From Candidatus Tachikawaea gelatinosa (GTDB taxonomy: Bacteria > Pseudomonadota > Gammaproteobacteria > Enterobacterales > Enterobacteriaceae): a stretch of DNA of 64,000 nt. Every line of letters begins with the position of its first letter. Position 1 is the first letter of the stretch. The position numbers were made by a program, and so were the translations under genes. Positions 53,422 to 62,851 of this stretch are shown in pieces. Under the pieces are notes generated by a model. It did no database searches, was not told where the DNA came from, and saw only the letters and a list, made by a program, of their open reading frames with translations. The stretch lies in contig NZ_AP014521.1 of NCBI RefSeq assembly GCF_000828815.1, positions 528,001 to 592,000 of the forward strand, written 5' to 3'.

Positions 53422-54759
53422 ATGAAATGGTTACTTATTATTTATTTTTTAATGTCAGTTAAAATTATCTGCTATTTATTAATTGATGAGTTATATATTG
53501 AACAAAAAAGATCAAGAAGATCACATGCAATTTTATTGTCTATTAGCAATTGGTATGATGAACTAAAAAAGTATCAAAACATTTTTACAAATACTTATAG
53601 TAATGTAGCAAAATCATTATTTAAATTCTCTCATTATCGACAAAAGTTATTGGGCGTTAAAGGAAAACAATTAAAAATTTTTACGCACGCTCAAAAAATT
53701 ATGCATGTACTAATTCGTGATATTTTATTAGCACGTAATAGTATAAAAATGATTTTTTATATTTGGTATCCTGGGGGTTTAGCGGATGAAATTGCAAAAT
53801 CCTTAATACTTGCATCAAAACGTGGAATATCTTGTAAATTAATTTTAGATTCAGTTGGTAGTTTTTGCTTTTTTAAAAGCTTTTGGGCAAAAAAAATGCG
53901 TGATGCAGGAATCGATATAGTAGCAGCCTTAAAAATAAATATTTTTAGAATATTTTCTAGAAGGATAGATATAAGACAACATCGAAAAATAGTTTTAATT
54001 GATAATAATATTGCATATACAGGAAGCATGAACTTAGCTGATCCTTTCTATTTTAAACAAAAAAAAAAAGTTGGTCAATGGATTGATATTATGATCAGAT
54101 TAAAAGGACCAATTGTCATTTTTATCAATGTACTTTTTGCTTGTGATTGGGAAATAGAAACAGGAGAACCTATTCAACTTCAAATTAATGATTATAGTAA
54201 AAAAAAATATGATCATGTTATTCAAATGGTACCTTCCGGGCCCGGTTATCAAAAAAATATATTACATAGAACTTTGTTAACCGCAATATATTCTTCTCAT
54301 AAACAATTAACCATAACTACTCCATATTTTGTGCCTAGTGCTCGTCTTTTAGAAGCTATTTGTAAAATTGCTATACGAGGTATCGATGTAAGAATCATTA
54401 TTCCTAAAAATAATGATTCTTTTTTAGTCACTTGGGCAAGCCGTTCTTTTTTTAGTGATTTATTAAATGCAGGGGTTAAAATTTATCAATTTGAAGGTGG
54501 ATTACTACATACCAAAAGTTTATTAATTGATCAACAATTAAGTTTAGTTGGTACAGCTAATTTTGATATGCGTAGTTTATGGTTAAATTTTGAAATTACA
54601 TTAGTAATTGATGATAGAAAACTTGGAAAAAAATTATACCATATTCATAATGAATACATTGCCAAATCCACGCTATTAAATATTAAAATTTGGTCAAAAA
54701 GATCTTGGTGGAAACGAATAATTGAACGGCTTTTTTATTTTTTTAGCCCTTTATTATAA
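53422..54759 (+). CDS. cls: Cardiolipin synthase A, lacking the first membrane helix
   Basis: Phospholipase D-family enzyme that makes cardiolipin from two phosphatidylglycerols. Both HKD motifs are intact: HRKIVLIDNNIAYTGS near 192 and HTKSLLIDQQLSLVGT near 358. The C-terminus LFYFFSPLL is identical to E. coli. At 445 residues it lacks about 40 at the N-terminus: the start MKWLLIIYF corresponds to AWLLIIYIL of the E. coli second helix, so the first transmembrane helix is gone. Upstream in frame there is a stop 13 codons before the ATG. The enzyme still has one membrane helix. Confidence 0.94.
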   Translation: MKWLLIIYFLMSVKIICYLLIDELYIEQKRSRRSHAILLSISNWYDELKKYQNIFTNTYSNVAKSLFKFSHYRQKLLGVKGKQLKIFTHAQKIMHVLIRDILLARNSIKMIFYIWYPGGLADEIAKSLILASKRGISCKLILDSVGSFCFFKSFWAKKMRDAGIDIVAALKINIFRIFSRRIDIRQHRKIVLIDNNIAYTGSMNLADPFYFKQKKKVGQWIDIMIRLKGPIVIFINVLFACDWEIETGEPIQLQINDYSKKKYDHVIQMVPSGPGYQKNILHRTLLTAIYSSHKQLTITTPYFVPSARLLEAICKIAIRGIDVRIIIPKNNDSFLVTWASRSFFSDLLNAGVKIYQFEGGLLHTKSLLIDQQLSLVGTANFDMRSLWLNFEITLVIDDRKLGKKLYHIHNEYIAKSTLLNIKIWSKRSWWKRIIERLFYFFSPLL

Positions 54760-54786
54760 ATTTTTAATTTTTTTTAGATTATATAT

Positions 54787-55443
54787 CTAACTAGAAAAAC
54801 TAGGAAATGCAACTTTAATTCCAGTTACAATAAATTCAATACCTAAAGACATTAATAATAGCCCCATAATTTTTGTGACAATACTAATTCCAGTTTTTCC
54901 AAGAATACGTACAACATAAGGTGCAACAAGAAATAATAACCAACAGAAAAAAGAGAATAACATAATTGATAAACTAAAACCTAATAAATCAAAAATATTT
55001 TTAGAATGTGTACTCCAAACAATTGTTGAACTTATTGCTCCAGGTCCCGCCATTAATGGTAAAGCAAGAGGTACTACACCAATATTTCCATTAGAATTAT
55101 TATCAATATCATCAGAACTAGACTTTTTGTTATTTTGAGATTTTTCTAGTTTGCCACTAATCATAGACATTGCTATAGTTAAAATCAATATACCACCTGC
55201 TATTCTAAAAGATTCAATTGAAATTCCAAAAACACGTAATATAGAATCTCCTAAAAAAAGTGAAATACATAATATTGCAGCAACAGTAAAATGTGCAACA
55301 ATATTAGTTTGTTTTCGTTCTGTTACAGATTGTGTACTAGTCATTCCAATAAAAATTGGTAATACCCCAACAGGGTTTACTATTACAAAAAGTCCAATTA
55401 AAAATTTAATATATTCGGATAGACTAATAGAAAAAAGATTCAT
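54787..55443 (-). CDS. ychE: MarC-family inner-membrane protein YchE
   Basis: Six-helix membrane protein of unknown transport role. It aligns with E. coli YchE along the whole length: FLIGLFVIVNPVGVLPIFI near 14-32, FGISIESFRIAGGILILTIAMSMISGKL near 71-98 (two parts), VVPLALPLMAGPGAIS near 123 and MGLLLMSLGIEFIVTGIK at the end. 218 residues against 215. Convergent with cls; a weak 6-bp hairpin lies at the junction. Confidence 0.92.
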   Translation of the reverse strand: MNLFSISLSEYIKFLIGLFVIVNPVGVLPIFIGMTSTQSVTERKQTNIVAHFTVAAILCISLFLGDSILRVFGISIESFRIAGGILILTIAMSMISGKLEKSQNNKKSSSDDIDNNSNGNIGVVPLALPLMAGPGAISSTIVWSTHSKNIFDLLGFSLSIMLFSFFCWLLFLVAPYVVRILGKTGISIVTKIMGLLLMSLGIEFIVTGIKVAFPSFSS

Positions 55444-56154
55444 AGTTTGTTTGCTCCTTGAGCAATTAAATTTTTATGAATCATTTAATGAAATTTATTA
55501 TTAGTAGAGTATATATAATAAATAAATGATTTTATATAAAAAATTTCTTGCCATTGTAAAAAAAAATTATAGGGTTTTTAATAAATATTAATAATAAACG
55601 TTTATATTTTTATATAAAATATAAATTTAAATTATTTTATTAAACGTTGTATATATAAAATATTACATTATCGTAAATAAATACGAGTTTTTTTAAAAAT
55701 CTGTGTTTAATTAATATTTTTATATTAAAAAATAGTTAAACTTACCAATAATAACAAAGTTAGTGTGTTTTTTATATAAATTTTTAAAAAATATTTTGTA
55801 TAGATAATTTTATCATAAATATTGTTAGTTATTTTATGTAAATTTTTTATTTTTTGTTTATTTATATATTTTATTAATATTAAACTTTTTTTTATTATTA
55901 AATAATTTATATTTTCTTTTTATTAATTTTATTTTAGATCTCATTAAGACTAACTGCTTTAAATAAAATTTTTATTAATTTTTTTTAAATGTAAATACGT
56001 TATATTGATAATTGGTTTGTTACACTATTTATTTTCTACACATTACATTAATTATATTAGTATATCTAAAATAAAGTATGTTTATTAAAATTTTTTTAAA
56101 TTTTTTATATAGACAGTAAATACGTTTCATATAGTTAACTATAATATATAAATA
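55444..56154. other. 711-bp intergenic region between ychE and recG
   Basis: Extremely A/T-rich, with no supported open frame on either strand, no tRNA-like segment and no strong hairpin. It contains the ychE upstream region and the recG 3' flank. It also marks a junction where gene order leaves the E. coli-collinear block. Confidence 0.6.
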
Positions 56155-58242
56155 TTAAAAAAAATTTTTAATATTTGGATACCAACGATTAAGAATTTCT
56201 TGTGCTATATTAGGAAATTTTTTATAAATATAAAAAGCTGTTTTTTTCATTTCAAGAAAAGATAATCGATGTTTGAAAGGATTGGCAACTTTAAAATTAA
56301 TAAATCCAGTTTGACGGGTACCTAAAAAATCACCAAAACCTCTATGTTCTAAATCATATTTTGCTATTTCAAAACCGCTATTATAATTCTTTAAAATTTT
56401 AAAGCGTTTTTTTGCAATTTCGTTTAATGGATGTTTATATAACATTATACAATAAGATTGATGACTTCCTCTTCCTACTCTTCCGCGTAATTGATGTAAT
56501 TGAGATAAACCTAATCGTTCTGAATTTTCAATAATTATTAAACTTACGTTAGGAATATCAATTCCTACCTCAATTATAGTTGTGGTAACTAATAGTTGAA
56601 AAAAGTTTTTCTTAAAAAGAAACATAATATTTTTTTTTTCGGAATCTTTCATTTTACCATGTAAAATACCAATATTATATTGAGGTAATAGATTTTTTAA
56701 TTCTTTTAAAGTAATTTCTAAATCTCTAATATTCAATGATTTTGATTGAATAATTGATGTACATATCCAATAGATTTGTTGTCCTTTTTCTAAAATTTTT
56801 TTTATACGGTTAATCAATTTTTTTCTACGAATATCAGGTATAATTACTGTAACAATAGGTAAACGATTTTTAGGTAGTTCTTTTATAATAGATATATTAA
56901 TATATTCAAAAGATACCATATTTATAGTTCTTGGAATAGGTGTAGCAGTCATCATTAATTGATGAGGATATTTTTTTTTATATTCGGATTTTTCTAATAT
57001 AGAAAAACGTTGATTCACACCAAAACGGTGATCTTCATCGATGATGATTAAAGATAAATTTTTAAATATTACTTTTTTTTGAAGTAAAGCTTGAGTCCCA
57101 ATGATCATTAATACATAACCCGACGCTATTTGATGATATTGTTCTTGACGAATTTTCTTATTTTGCTTACCAGTTAAACAAACAATTTTAATATTAAATG
57201 GTAAAAACCATTTTAAAAATTTTTTTTTATGTTGTTCAACTAATAATTCAGTAGGAACCATTAAAGCTACTTGTTTTCCATGCAAAATTACATTTAATGC
57301 AGTAATAGCAGCTATTAAAGTTTTACCTGAACCAACTTCACCTTGTATTAAACGATACATAGGAAAATCATTTTTTAAGTCTTGATTGATTTCATTTATA
57401 ACTTTTTTTTGTGCGTTTGTTAATTGAAAAGGTAAATTAGAGATAAATTTTTCAACAGATTTTTTATTAATAAAAAAAGGAATGGATTTATATTGTTGTT
57501 TGATTTTTTTTAAAAAAATTAAATGTAAATGATAAGCTAAAATTTCTTCTAAAATTAATCGTTTTTTTGCTAAAAAAATTATATTTTCTTTTAACGTATT
57601 CTTATACAAATCAATTGATGGTTGATGTATTTCTCTTAATGCGCTTGAAAAGTCTATCAAATTATTTTTTATGAATTCTGGAATAATTTCCTTAATATGT
57701 ACTTCTTTTAATAAATTTAGAGCTTTTTTAATAAAAAATTTAATTGTATTTTGAGATATTCCTAACATTTTAGGATATATTGGAATTATTGATTTTTTTT
57801 TTATATTAAGATAATCTTTGTTATTCATTAAAAATTTAGGATGAATAATCTCTAATTGATTAAAATTTTTTATGATTTTTCCATAGAATGTAACTGTAGC
57901 ACCAATAAATAATGTTTTTTTTATTTGTGGAGAAAAATAAAAAAAACGCAAAAAAAGATCACCACTTTCGTCTTTTATTTTATATAGGAAAATATAACGA
58001 TTTTTTTTGATAATTTTTTTACAGTTTATAACTGTCCCTTTGATAATATAAACATTATTTGGAATAACTACATTAATTTTTGAAATTTTTCTATAATCTT
58101 CATATCTTAATGGAATAAAATATAGCAAAAGATCGTGAATATTATTTATTCCTTTTTTTAAAAATATTTTCTTTTGATCTAAAGAAATATTAATAAGTGA
58201 ATTAATTGAGATATTTCTAAGATAAATATTTTTCATATTCAT
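56155..58242 (-). CDS. recG: ATP-dependent DNA helicase RecG
   Basis: Branch-migration helicase that remodels stalled forks and Holliday junctions. N-terminal wedge domain with LLLYFIPLRYEDYRKI near 32-47, then superfamily 2 motifs: Q-motif LTNAQKKV, motif I QGEVGSGKTLIAA near 293, motif II DEDHRFGVNQR near 400 (DEQH in enterics), motif III MTATPIPRT, motif VI QLRGRVGRGSHQSYC, and the C-terminal TRG segment FGDFLGTRQTG. 695 residues against 693. It follows rpoZ; spoT and trmH between them in E. coli are deleted. Confidence 0.96.
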   Translation of the reverse strand: MNMKNIYLRNISINSLINISLDQKKIFLKKGINNIHDLLLYFIPLRYEDYRKISKINVVIPNNVYIIKGTVINCKKIIKKNRYIFLYKIKDESGDLFLRFFYFSPQIKKTLFIGATVTFYGKIIKNFNQLEIIHPKFLMNNKDYLNIKKKSIIPIYPKMLGISQNTIKFFIKKALNLLKEVHIKEIIPEFIKNNLIDFSSALREIHQPSIDLYKNTLKENIIFLAKKRLILEEILAYHLHLIFLKKIKQQYKSIPFFINKKSVEKFISNLPFQLTNAQKKVINEINQDLKNDFPMYRLIQGEVGSGKTLIAAITALNVILHGKQVALMVPTELLVEQHKKKFLKWFLPFNIKIVCLTGKQNKKIRQEQYHQIASGYVLMIIGTQALLQKKVIFKNLSLIIIDEDHRFGVNQRFSILEKSEYKKKYPHQLMMTATPIPRTINMVSFEYINISIIKELPKNRLPIVTVIIPDIRRKKLINRIKKILEKGQQIYWICTSIIQSKSLNIRDLEITLKELKNLLPQYNIGILHGKMKDSEKKNIMFLFKKNFFQLLVTTTIIEVGIDIPNVSLIIIENSERLGLSQLHQLRGRVGRGSHQSYCIMLYKHPLNEIAKKRFKILKNYNSGFEIAKYDLEHRGFGDFLGTRQTGFINFKVANPFKHRLSFLEMKKTAFYIYKKFPNIAQEILNRWYPNIKNFF

Positions 58243-58360
58243 ACTATGCTTGCTAAATTTTTATAGAAAAATAAATACATAAAAGATAATAATGCTCAAA
58301 CAAAATTTTCTAAATATATTTATAAAATTTTTTAAAATTAATAAATTAAAATAAAAAAAT

Positions 58361-58579
58361 TTAATCACTAATATTTTTATATATATTTAAAATACTACTA
58401 TTAATTAATCCTTGTTCAATTTCACGTAAAGCAATAACAGTAGCTTTATCATTATCTTCAGGAACTAATGTTTTCTTACCACCAGATTGAATTTGGTGAG
58501 CTCTTTTAGCGGCAACTAAGACTAAATCAAAACGATTTCCTACTTTTTCAACCGCATTTTGCACTGTTACTCTTGCCAT
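58361..58579 (-). CDS. rpoZ: RNA polymerase omega subunit
   Basis: Small subunit that helps assemble RNA polymerase by clamping beta-prime. [20 protein letters not shown] at the start, [11 protein letters not shown] near 55-65. 72 residues against 91: the charged, disordered C-terminal tail of the enteric protein is missing. It follows gmk by 18 bases, the enteric gmk-rpoZ order. Confidence 0.95.
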   Translation of the reverse strand: MARVTVQNAVEKVGNRFDLVLVAAKRAHQIQSGGKKTLVPEDNDKATVIALREIEQGLINSSILNIYKNISD

Positions 58580-58597
58580 ATTACAATTACCTTTTTG

Positions 58598-59221
58598 TTA
58601 TGTTAATAATTTGTTAATTAAATCATAATTATAAACTTTTTGTTGTTTAGTAGATAGATGCGCAGTATAAAAAACGTTTTTAAGATCAAATAAAGCTTTA
58701 CTAAAGTTATCATTAATAATTAAGTAATCATATTCATGATAATGACTCATTTCTTTAATAGCTTTTTTCATCCTTTTTATAATAACAACATCAGTATCTT
58801 GTCCTCTATTTTTTATACGATGATATAATACTTTTTTAGATGGAGGTAGTATAAAAATACTACATATATCTTTATTTTTTTTACGAATTTGATTAGCTCC
58901 TTGCCAATCAATATCTAGTATTACATCATAATTTTTTAGTAGTAGTTTGTTAACTAATACTTTTGAAGTACCATAATAATTATCAAAGACTTTTGCATAC
59001 TCTAAAAATTCGTTTTTTTTAATTAATTTTTTAAATTCTTTTTTTGAAATAAAGTGATAATCTTCTCCATCTATTTCTCCTGATCTTATCTCTCTAGTAG
59101 TATATGAAATAGATAATTTGATATTATAAAAAAATTTGTTTTTTAAAATATTCGTTATTAACGTCGACTTACCCGCTCCGCTGGGAGCGGATATGATATA
59201 TAAGATATTTTTTTTTATCAT
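58598..59221 (-). CDS. gmk: Guanylate kinase
   Basis: Phosphorylates GMP to GDP. P-loop SAPSGAGKSTLI near 11-22, GMP-binding SYTTREIRSGEIDGEDYHF near 38-56, DIDWQGANQIRKK near 100. I use the ATG at 59221 (MIKKNILYI, 207 residues, E. coli 207); a TTG two codons upstream is the only other choice. First of gmk-rpoZ-recG. No good Shine-Dalgarno is visible. Confidence 0.96.
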   Translation of the reverse strand: MIKKNILYIISAPSGAGKSTLITNILKNKFFYNIKLSISYTTREIRSGEIDGEDYHFISKKEFKKLIKKNEFLEYAKVFDNYYGTSKVLVNKLLLKNYDVILDIDWQGANQIRKKNKDICSIFILPPSKKVLYHRIKNRGQDTDVVIIKRMKKAIKEMSHYHEYDYLIINDNFSKALFDLKNVFYTAHLSTKQQKVYNYDLINKLLT

Positions 59222-59265
59222 AAGCAATTATTTTTTAGCGAACCTTTTCCTTACTAATAAGAATA

Positions 59266-60072
59266 TTAGATACTGAAATCAGCCCAAATAGGAATATGGT
59301 CAGATGTTTTAATCATTGCTCTAAAGCTATAATCCATTTCTGTTGTTTTACAAAATTTATATAGTGGGTAACTACATAATAATAAATCAATGCGTAATCC
59401 TTGATTTTTTTTGAAACTATTGAAACTATAACTAAACCAAGAAAAACAGTTATTTATATCTGGATTAAATGATCTCCAAATATCTATAAAACCCCAATTT
59501 ACTAAACTAGCAAACCATTCTCTTTCTTCTGGTAAGAAAGCACATTTTCCATTTTTTATCCAATTTTTTTTATTATTTTCGCTGATTCCAATATCTTTAT
59601 CATTAATAGCAACATTTATATCACCCATTAATAAGACAAAATCATTAGGAGAAAAATTTTTTTCTATAAATTTTTTTAATCTATAAAAAAAATTTTTTTT
59701 TTCAGTAAATTTTTCTATATTTTTTCTATTTTCTCCATTAGGAAAATAAGCATTAATGATAGTAATAATACCAATCTTGCTTTTTATTTTTACAAGAATT
59801 AAACGACGTTTTGTATGTATAGTATCATCTGGTAATCCTCGCAAAATACATATAGGTTTGTTTTTTGTTAATAAAGCTACTCCATGATATCTTTTTTGAC
59901 CATAAAAAAAGGAATGATATCCTAATTTTTTTATATCTAAAATTGGAAATACATCATCATGAACTTTTATTTCTTGTAAACCAATTACATCAGGGTTATG
60001 TATACTAATAACCTGTTCTAATTGATTTAATCTAGCTCTTAATCCGTTAACATTAAAAGATAAAAATTTCAT
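59266..60072 (-). CDS. xthA: Exodeoxyribonuclease III (AP endonuclease)
   Basis: Incises DNA at abasic sites and degrades 3' ends, base-excision repair. The start MKFLSFNVNGLRARLNQLE holds the metal Asn, LQEIKVH the catalytic Glu at 34, LLMGDINVAINDKDIG the catalytic Asp near 150, LRIDLLL the conserved Asp near 230 and KTSDHIPIWADF the catalytic His at the C-terminus. 268 residues, as in E. coli. It lies between gmk and lysS, not an enteric neighbourhood. Confidence 0.96.
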   Translation of the reverse strand: MKFLSFNVNGLRARLNQLEQVISIHNPDVIGLQEIKVHDDVFPILDIKKLGYHSFFYGQKRYHGVALLTKNKPICILRGLPDDTIHTKRRLILVKIKSKIGIITIINAYFPNGENRKNIEKFTEKKNFFYRLKKFIEKNFSPNDFVLLMGDINVAINDKDIGISENNKKNWIKNGKCAFLPEEREWFASLVNWGFIDIWRSFNPDINNCFSWFSYSFNSFKKNQGLRIDLLLCSYPLYKFCKTTEMDYSFRAMIKTSDHIPIWADFSI

Positions 60073-60109
60073 ATATAATTAATTTTTTTTTAATAGCATT
60101 TTGAATAAA

Positions 60110-61633
60110 TTATTTGTTATCAGGACGACATATTGGAAATAATATAACATCACGGATACTTTGACTGTTTGTTAATAACATTACTAATCGATCTATTCCT
60201 ATACCTAAACCAGCTGTTGGGGGTAAACCATGTTCTAAAGCAATTATATAATCTTTATCATAAAAAAAGTGTTCATTTATACTGTTAAATTCTTTTGTGC
60301 TAATTTGTTTTTTAAATCGATCTTTTTGATCTTCTGCATCATTTAATTCTGAAAAACCATTACCAACTTCATATCCTCCAATAAATAATTCAAATCTATC
60401 AGTTATAGATTTTTTTTTTGTATTTCTTTTTGCTAAAGGCGAGACTTCTATAGGATATTCTGTAATAAAAGTAGGTTGTATTAATTTTTTTTCAACAGTT
60501 TTTTCAAAAATTTCGTAAATAACGTTACCAACAGTCCAATCTCTCTCTATAGAGATTCCAATAGAAGTTGCAAAATTCGATATTTCAATAAAATTGTCTA
60601 AATTTATATTTTTGATTTTTGTATTATATTTTATAATAGCTTCATTCATTGTCATTCTTATAAATTTTTGAGAAAAATCAAAAGTTTCTGTTCCGTATTT
60701 GACAATTGTTTTTTTTAAAACGTTCATGGTTAATTGGTAAAAAAAATTTTCTATAAAACTCATTAGATCTTTATAATCAGCATATGCTATATACAATTCT
60801 AACATAGTAAATTCAGGATTATGAAAGGTTGATAAACCTTCATTACGAAAGCTTTTATTTATTTCAAATACTCTTTCAAATCCTCCTACTATTAAACGTT
60901 TTAAATATAATTCTGGAGATATTCTTAAATACATGTCCATATTTAAAGAATTATGATAAGTTATAAATGGACGAGCTGATGCTCCTCCTGGAATAGTTTG
61001 TAAAATTGGAGTTTCTACTTCTAAGAAGTTGTTTTCTGACATAAATTGACGGATATAATGAAAAATCTTGGAACGTATTTTAAACTTTTCGCGAGATTTA
61101 GTGTTTACAATAAGATCTAAATATCGTTTCCGATAACAAATTTCTTTGTCTACAAGACCATGATATTTATCCGGTAAAGGACGTAAAGCTTTAGTTAATT
61201 GAAAAATTTCTAAGCAATGAACAGAAAGTTCGCCTTTTTTTGTTTTAAACAAATAACCTTTTGCACCTATAATATCTCCAAGATCCCATTTTTTAAAACT
61301 TTCATAAAAATTATTATTTACTGAATTACATGTTATATATAATTGAATTTTTCCTCCTTCATCTTGTATATGTGCAAAAGAAGCTTTACCCATAATACGT
61401 TTGCTAATTATTCGTCCAGCAATACTAACGTTAATATTAAGTAATTTTTGATTGTCTTCATTTTGATACTTTTTTTTTAGTTTGCTAACAATACAATTTT
61501 TACGAAAGTCATTAGGAAAAATTTCGTCGTTAGAATTACGTAAATTTTTTAGCTTTTTTCTACGTATCTCTTTTTCTTTTTCTTCTGAGATGTGTAATTT
61601 TTCACGATCTTTCTGTAAGTTTTTGTTTAACAT
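60110..61633 (-). CDS. lysS: Lysyl-tRNA synthetase (class II)
   Basis: Charges tRNA-Lys. N-terminal OB-fold anticodon domain (about 65-150; [18 protein letters not shown]), then class II motifs: motif 1 region [21 protein letters not shown] near 199, motif 2 [20 protein letters not shown] near 262, motif 3 [14 protein letters not shown] near 476. 507 residues against 505. It is 5 bases after prfB, the enteric recJ-prfB-lysS operon. Confidence 0.97.
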   Translation of the reverse strand: MLNKNLQKDREKLHISEEKEKEIRRKKLKNLRNSNDEIFPNDFRKNCIVSKLKKKYQNEDNQKLLNINVSIAGRIISKRIMGKASFAHIQDEGGKIQLYITCNSVNNNFYESFKKWDLGDIIGAKGYLFKTKKGELSVHCLEIFQLTKALRPLPDKYHGLVDKEICYRKRYLDLIVNTKSREKFKIRSKIFHYIRQFMSENNFLEVETPILQTIPGGASARPFITYHNSLNMDMYLRISPELYLKRLIVGGFERVFEINKSFRNEGLSTFHNPEFTMLELYIAYADYKDLMSFIENFFYQLTMNVLKKTIVKYGTETFDFSQKFIRMTMNEAIIKYNTKIKNINLDNFIEISNFATSIGISIERDWTVGNVIYEIFEKTVEKKLIQPTFITEYPIEVSPLAKRNTKKKSITDRFELFIGGYEVGNGFSELNDAEDQKDRFKKQISTKEFNSINEHFFYDKDYIIALEHGLPPTAGLGIGIDRLVMLLTNSQSIRDVILFPICRPDNK

Positions 61634-61638
61634 TTGAT

Positions 61639-62736
61639 CTATAATCCTACTTGTAAACTTTTTTTAATAAAAAGATCTATATCTCCATCAAGTACTGACT
61701 GTATATTTCGAGACTCTAAGCCAGTTCGCAAATCTTTAATGCGTGAATCATCCAGTATATAGGAACGAATTTGATTACCCCATCTAATCTCAGCTTTATT
61801 ATTTTCTATTTCTTTTTGTGTTTTTTTTTTTTTTTGTAATTCTAAATTATATAGTTTTGCTTGCATTTGTTTTATAGCTTGTTCTTTATTTTTATGTTGT
61901 GATCTATCATTTTGACATTGTGTTACGACTCCTGTAGGAAGATGAGTAATTCTAACAGCAGATTCTGTTCTATTAACATGTTGACCACCTGCACCAGACG
62001 CTCGATATACATCTATTCTACAATCAAGTAAATTTATTTCTACAGAAATTTTATCATTTATTTCTGGATAAACAAAAATTGAGCTGAAAGAAGTATGCCT
62101 ACGTTTGCTAGAATCAAATGGACTTCTACGTACTAATCTATGAATTCCAGTTTCTGTTTTTAGCCAACCAAATGCACATTTACCTGATATAAAAACTGTT
62201 GCAGATTTTATACCAACACTTTCCCCTCCTGATTCTTCAAGAACTTTATACTTAAAATGTTTTTTCTCTGCCCATCTTATATACATTCTTAATAACATTT
62301 TTGTCCAGTCTTGTGCGTCAATTCCTCCAGAACCTGATTGGAAATCAATATAACAATTAAAACTGTCGTATTTTCCAGTAAACATACGATGAAATTCTAA
62401 GTCATTAAATTGATTTTCTAATTCGTTTATTTCAGATATAATCTCGTTAAACATTATTAAATCTTTTTCTTCTTCTGCTAATAAAATAAAACTTTTAATA
62501 TCTTGTAATCTTTCTTGAAGAGTTTCAAGATTATTAACATTGCATAATAATGCAGAATATTCTTTTTTTAAAAATTTAGCACGTTTTTTATCTTTCCAAA
62601 AATCAACATTTTTTAGTTCTTTTTCAATTTTTTTTACTTTTTTTTTATTATTATAATAATTAAAAATATCTCTAATATTTTTATTTTTTTCTATTAATTT
62701 TTGTATACGATTTTTAATTAAATTTAATTCAAACAT
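61639..62736 (-). CDS. prfB: Peptide chain release factor 2, no programmed frameshift
   Basis: Releases peptides at UGA and UAA. The tripeptide anticodon SPF ([11 protein letters not shown] near 206) and the GGQ motif ([12 protein letters not shown] near 250) are intact. 365 residues, as in E. coli. In E. coli a programmed +1 shift at an in-frame UGA near codon 26 regulates expression; here codons run continuously (AGA GAT ATT TTT AAT TAT) with no TGA and no internal Shine-Dalgarno. A run of 15 A (coding strand, 61835-61821) encodes QKKKKT and stays in frame; it is the longest homopolymer I found in the window. Confidence 0.97.
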   Translation of the reverse strand: MFELNLIKNRIQKLIEKNKNIRDIFNYYNNKKKVKKIEKELKNVDFWKDKKRAKFLKKEYSALLCNVNNLETLQERLQDIKSFILLAEEEKDLIMFNEIISEINELENQFNDLEFHRMFTGKYDSFNCYIDFQSGSGGIDAQDWTKMLLRMYIRWAEKKHFKYKVLEESGGESVGIKSATVFISGKCAFGWLKTETGIHRLVRRSPFDSSKRRHTSFSSIFVYPEINDKISVEINLLDCRIDVYRASGAGGQHVNRTESAVRITHLPTGVVTQCQNDRSQHKNKEQAIKQMQAKLYNLELQKKKKTQKEIENNKAEIRWGNQIRSYILDDSRIKDLRTGLESRNIQSVLDGDIDLFIKKSLQVGL

Positions 62737-62851
62737 AGTTTCTTTTATATTTAGTATTTATCATTTTATTACACTATAAAAAATAATGTATATAAGTAAT
62801 ATATAAAATTAAAAATATAAATAGTCTAGGAATAAACGCTGCAATAAAACA

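Noticed and set aside
54774-54790. Hairpin TTAGAT-TATAT-ATCTAA at the cls/ychE ends
   Set aside because: Six A/T-rich pairs only and no T-run after it on either strand; not distinguishable from background.
55444-56154. Search for a tRNA, small RNA or gene remnant
   Set aside because: No G/C-rich island, clover-leaf or reading frame was visible; left as plain intergenic DNA.
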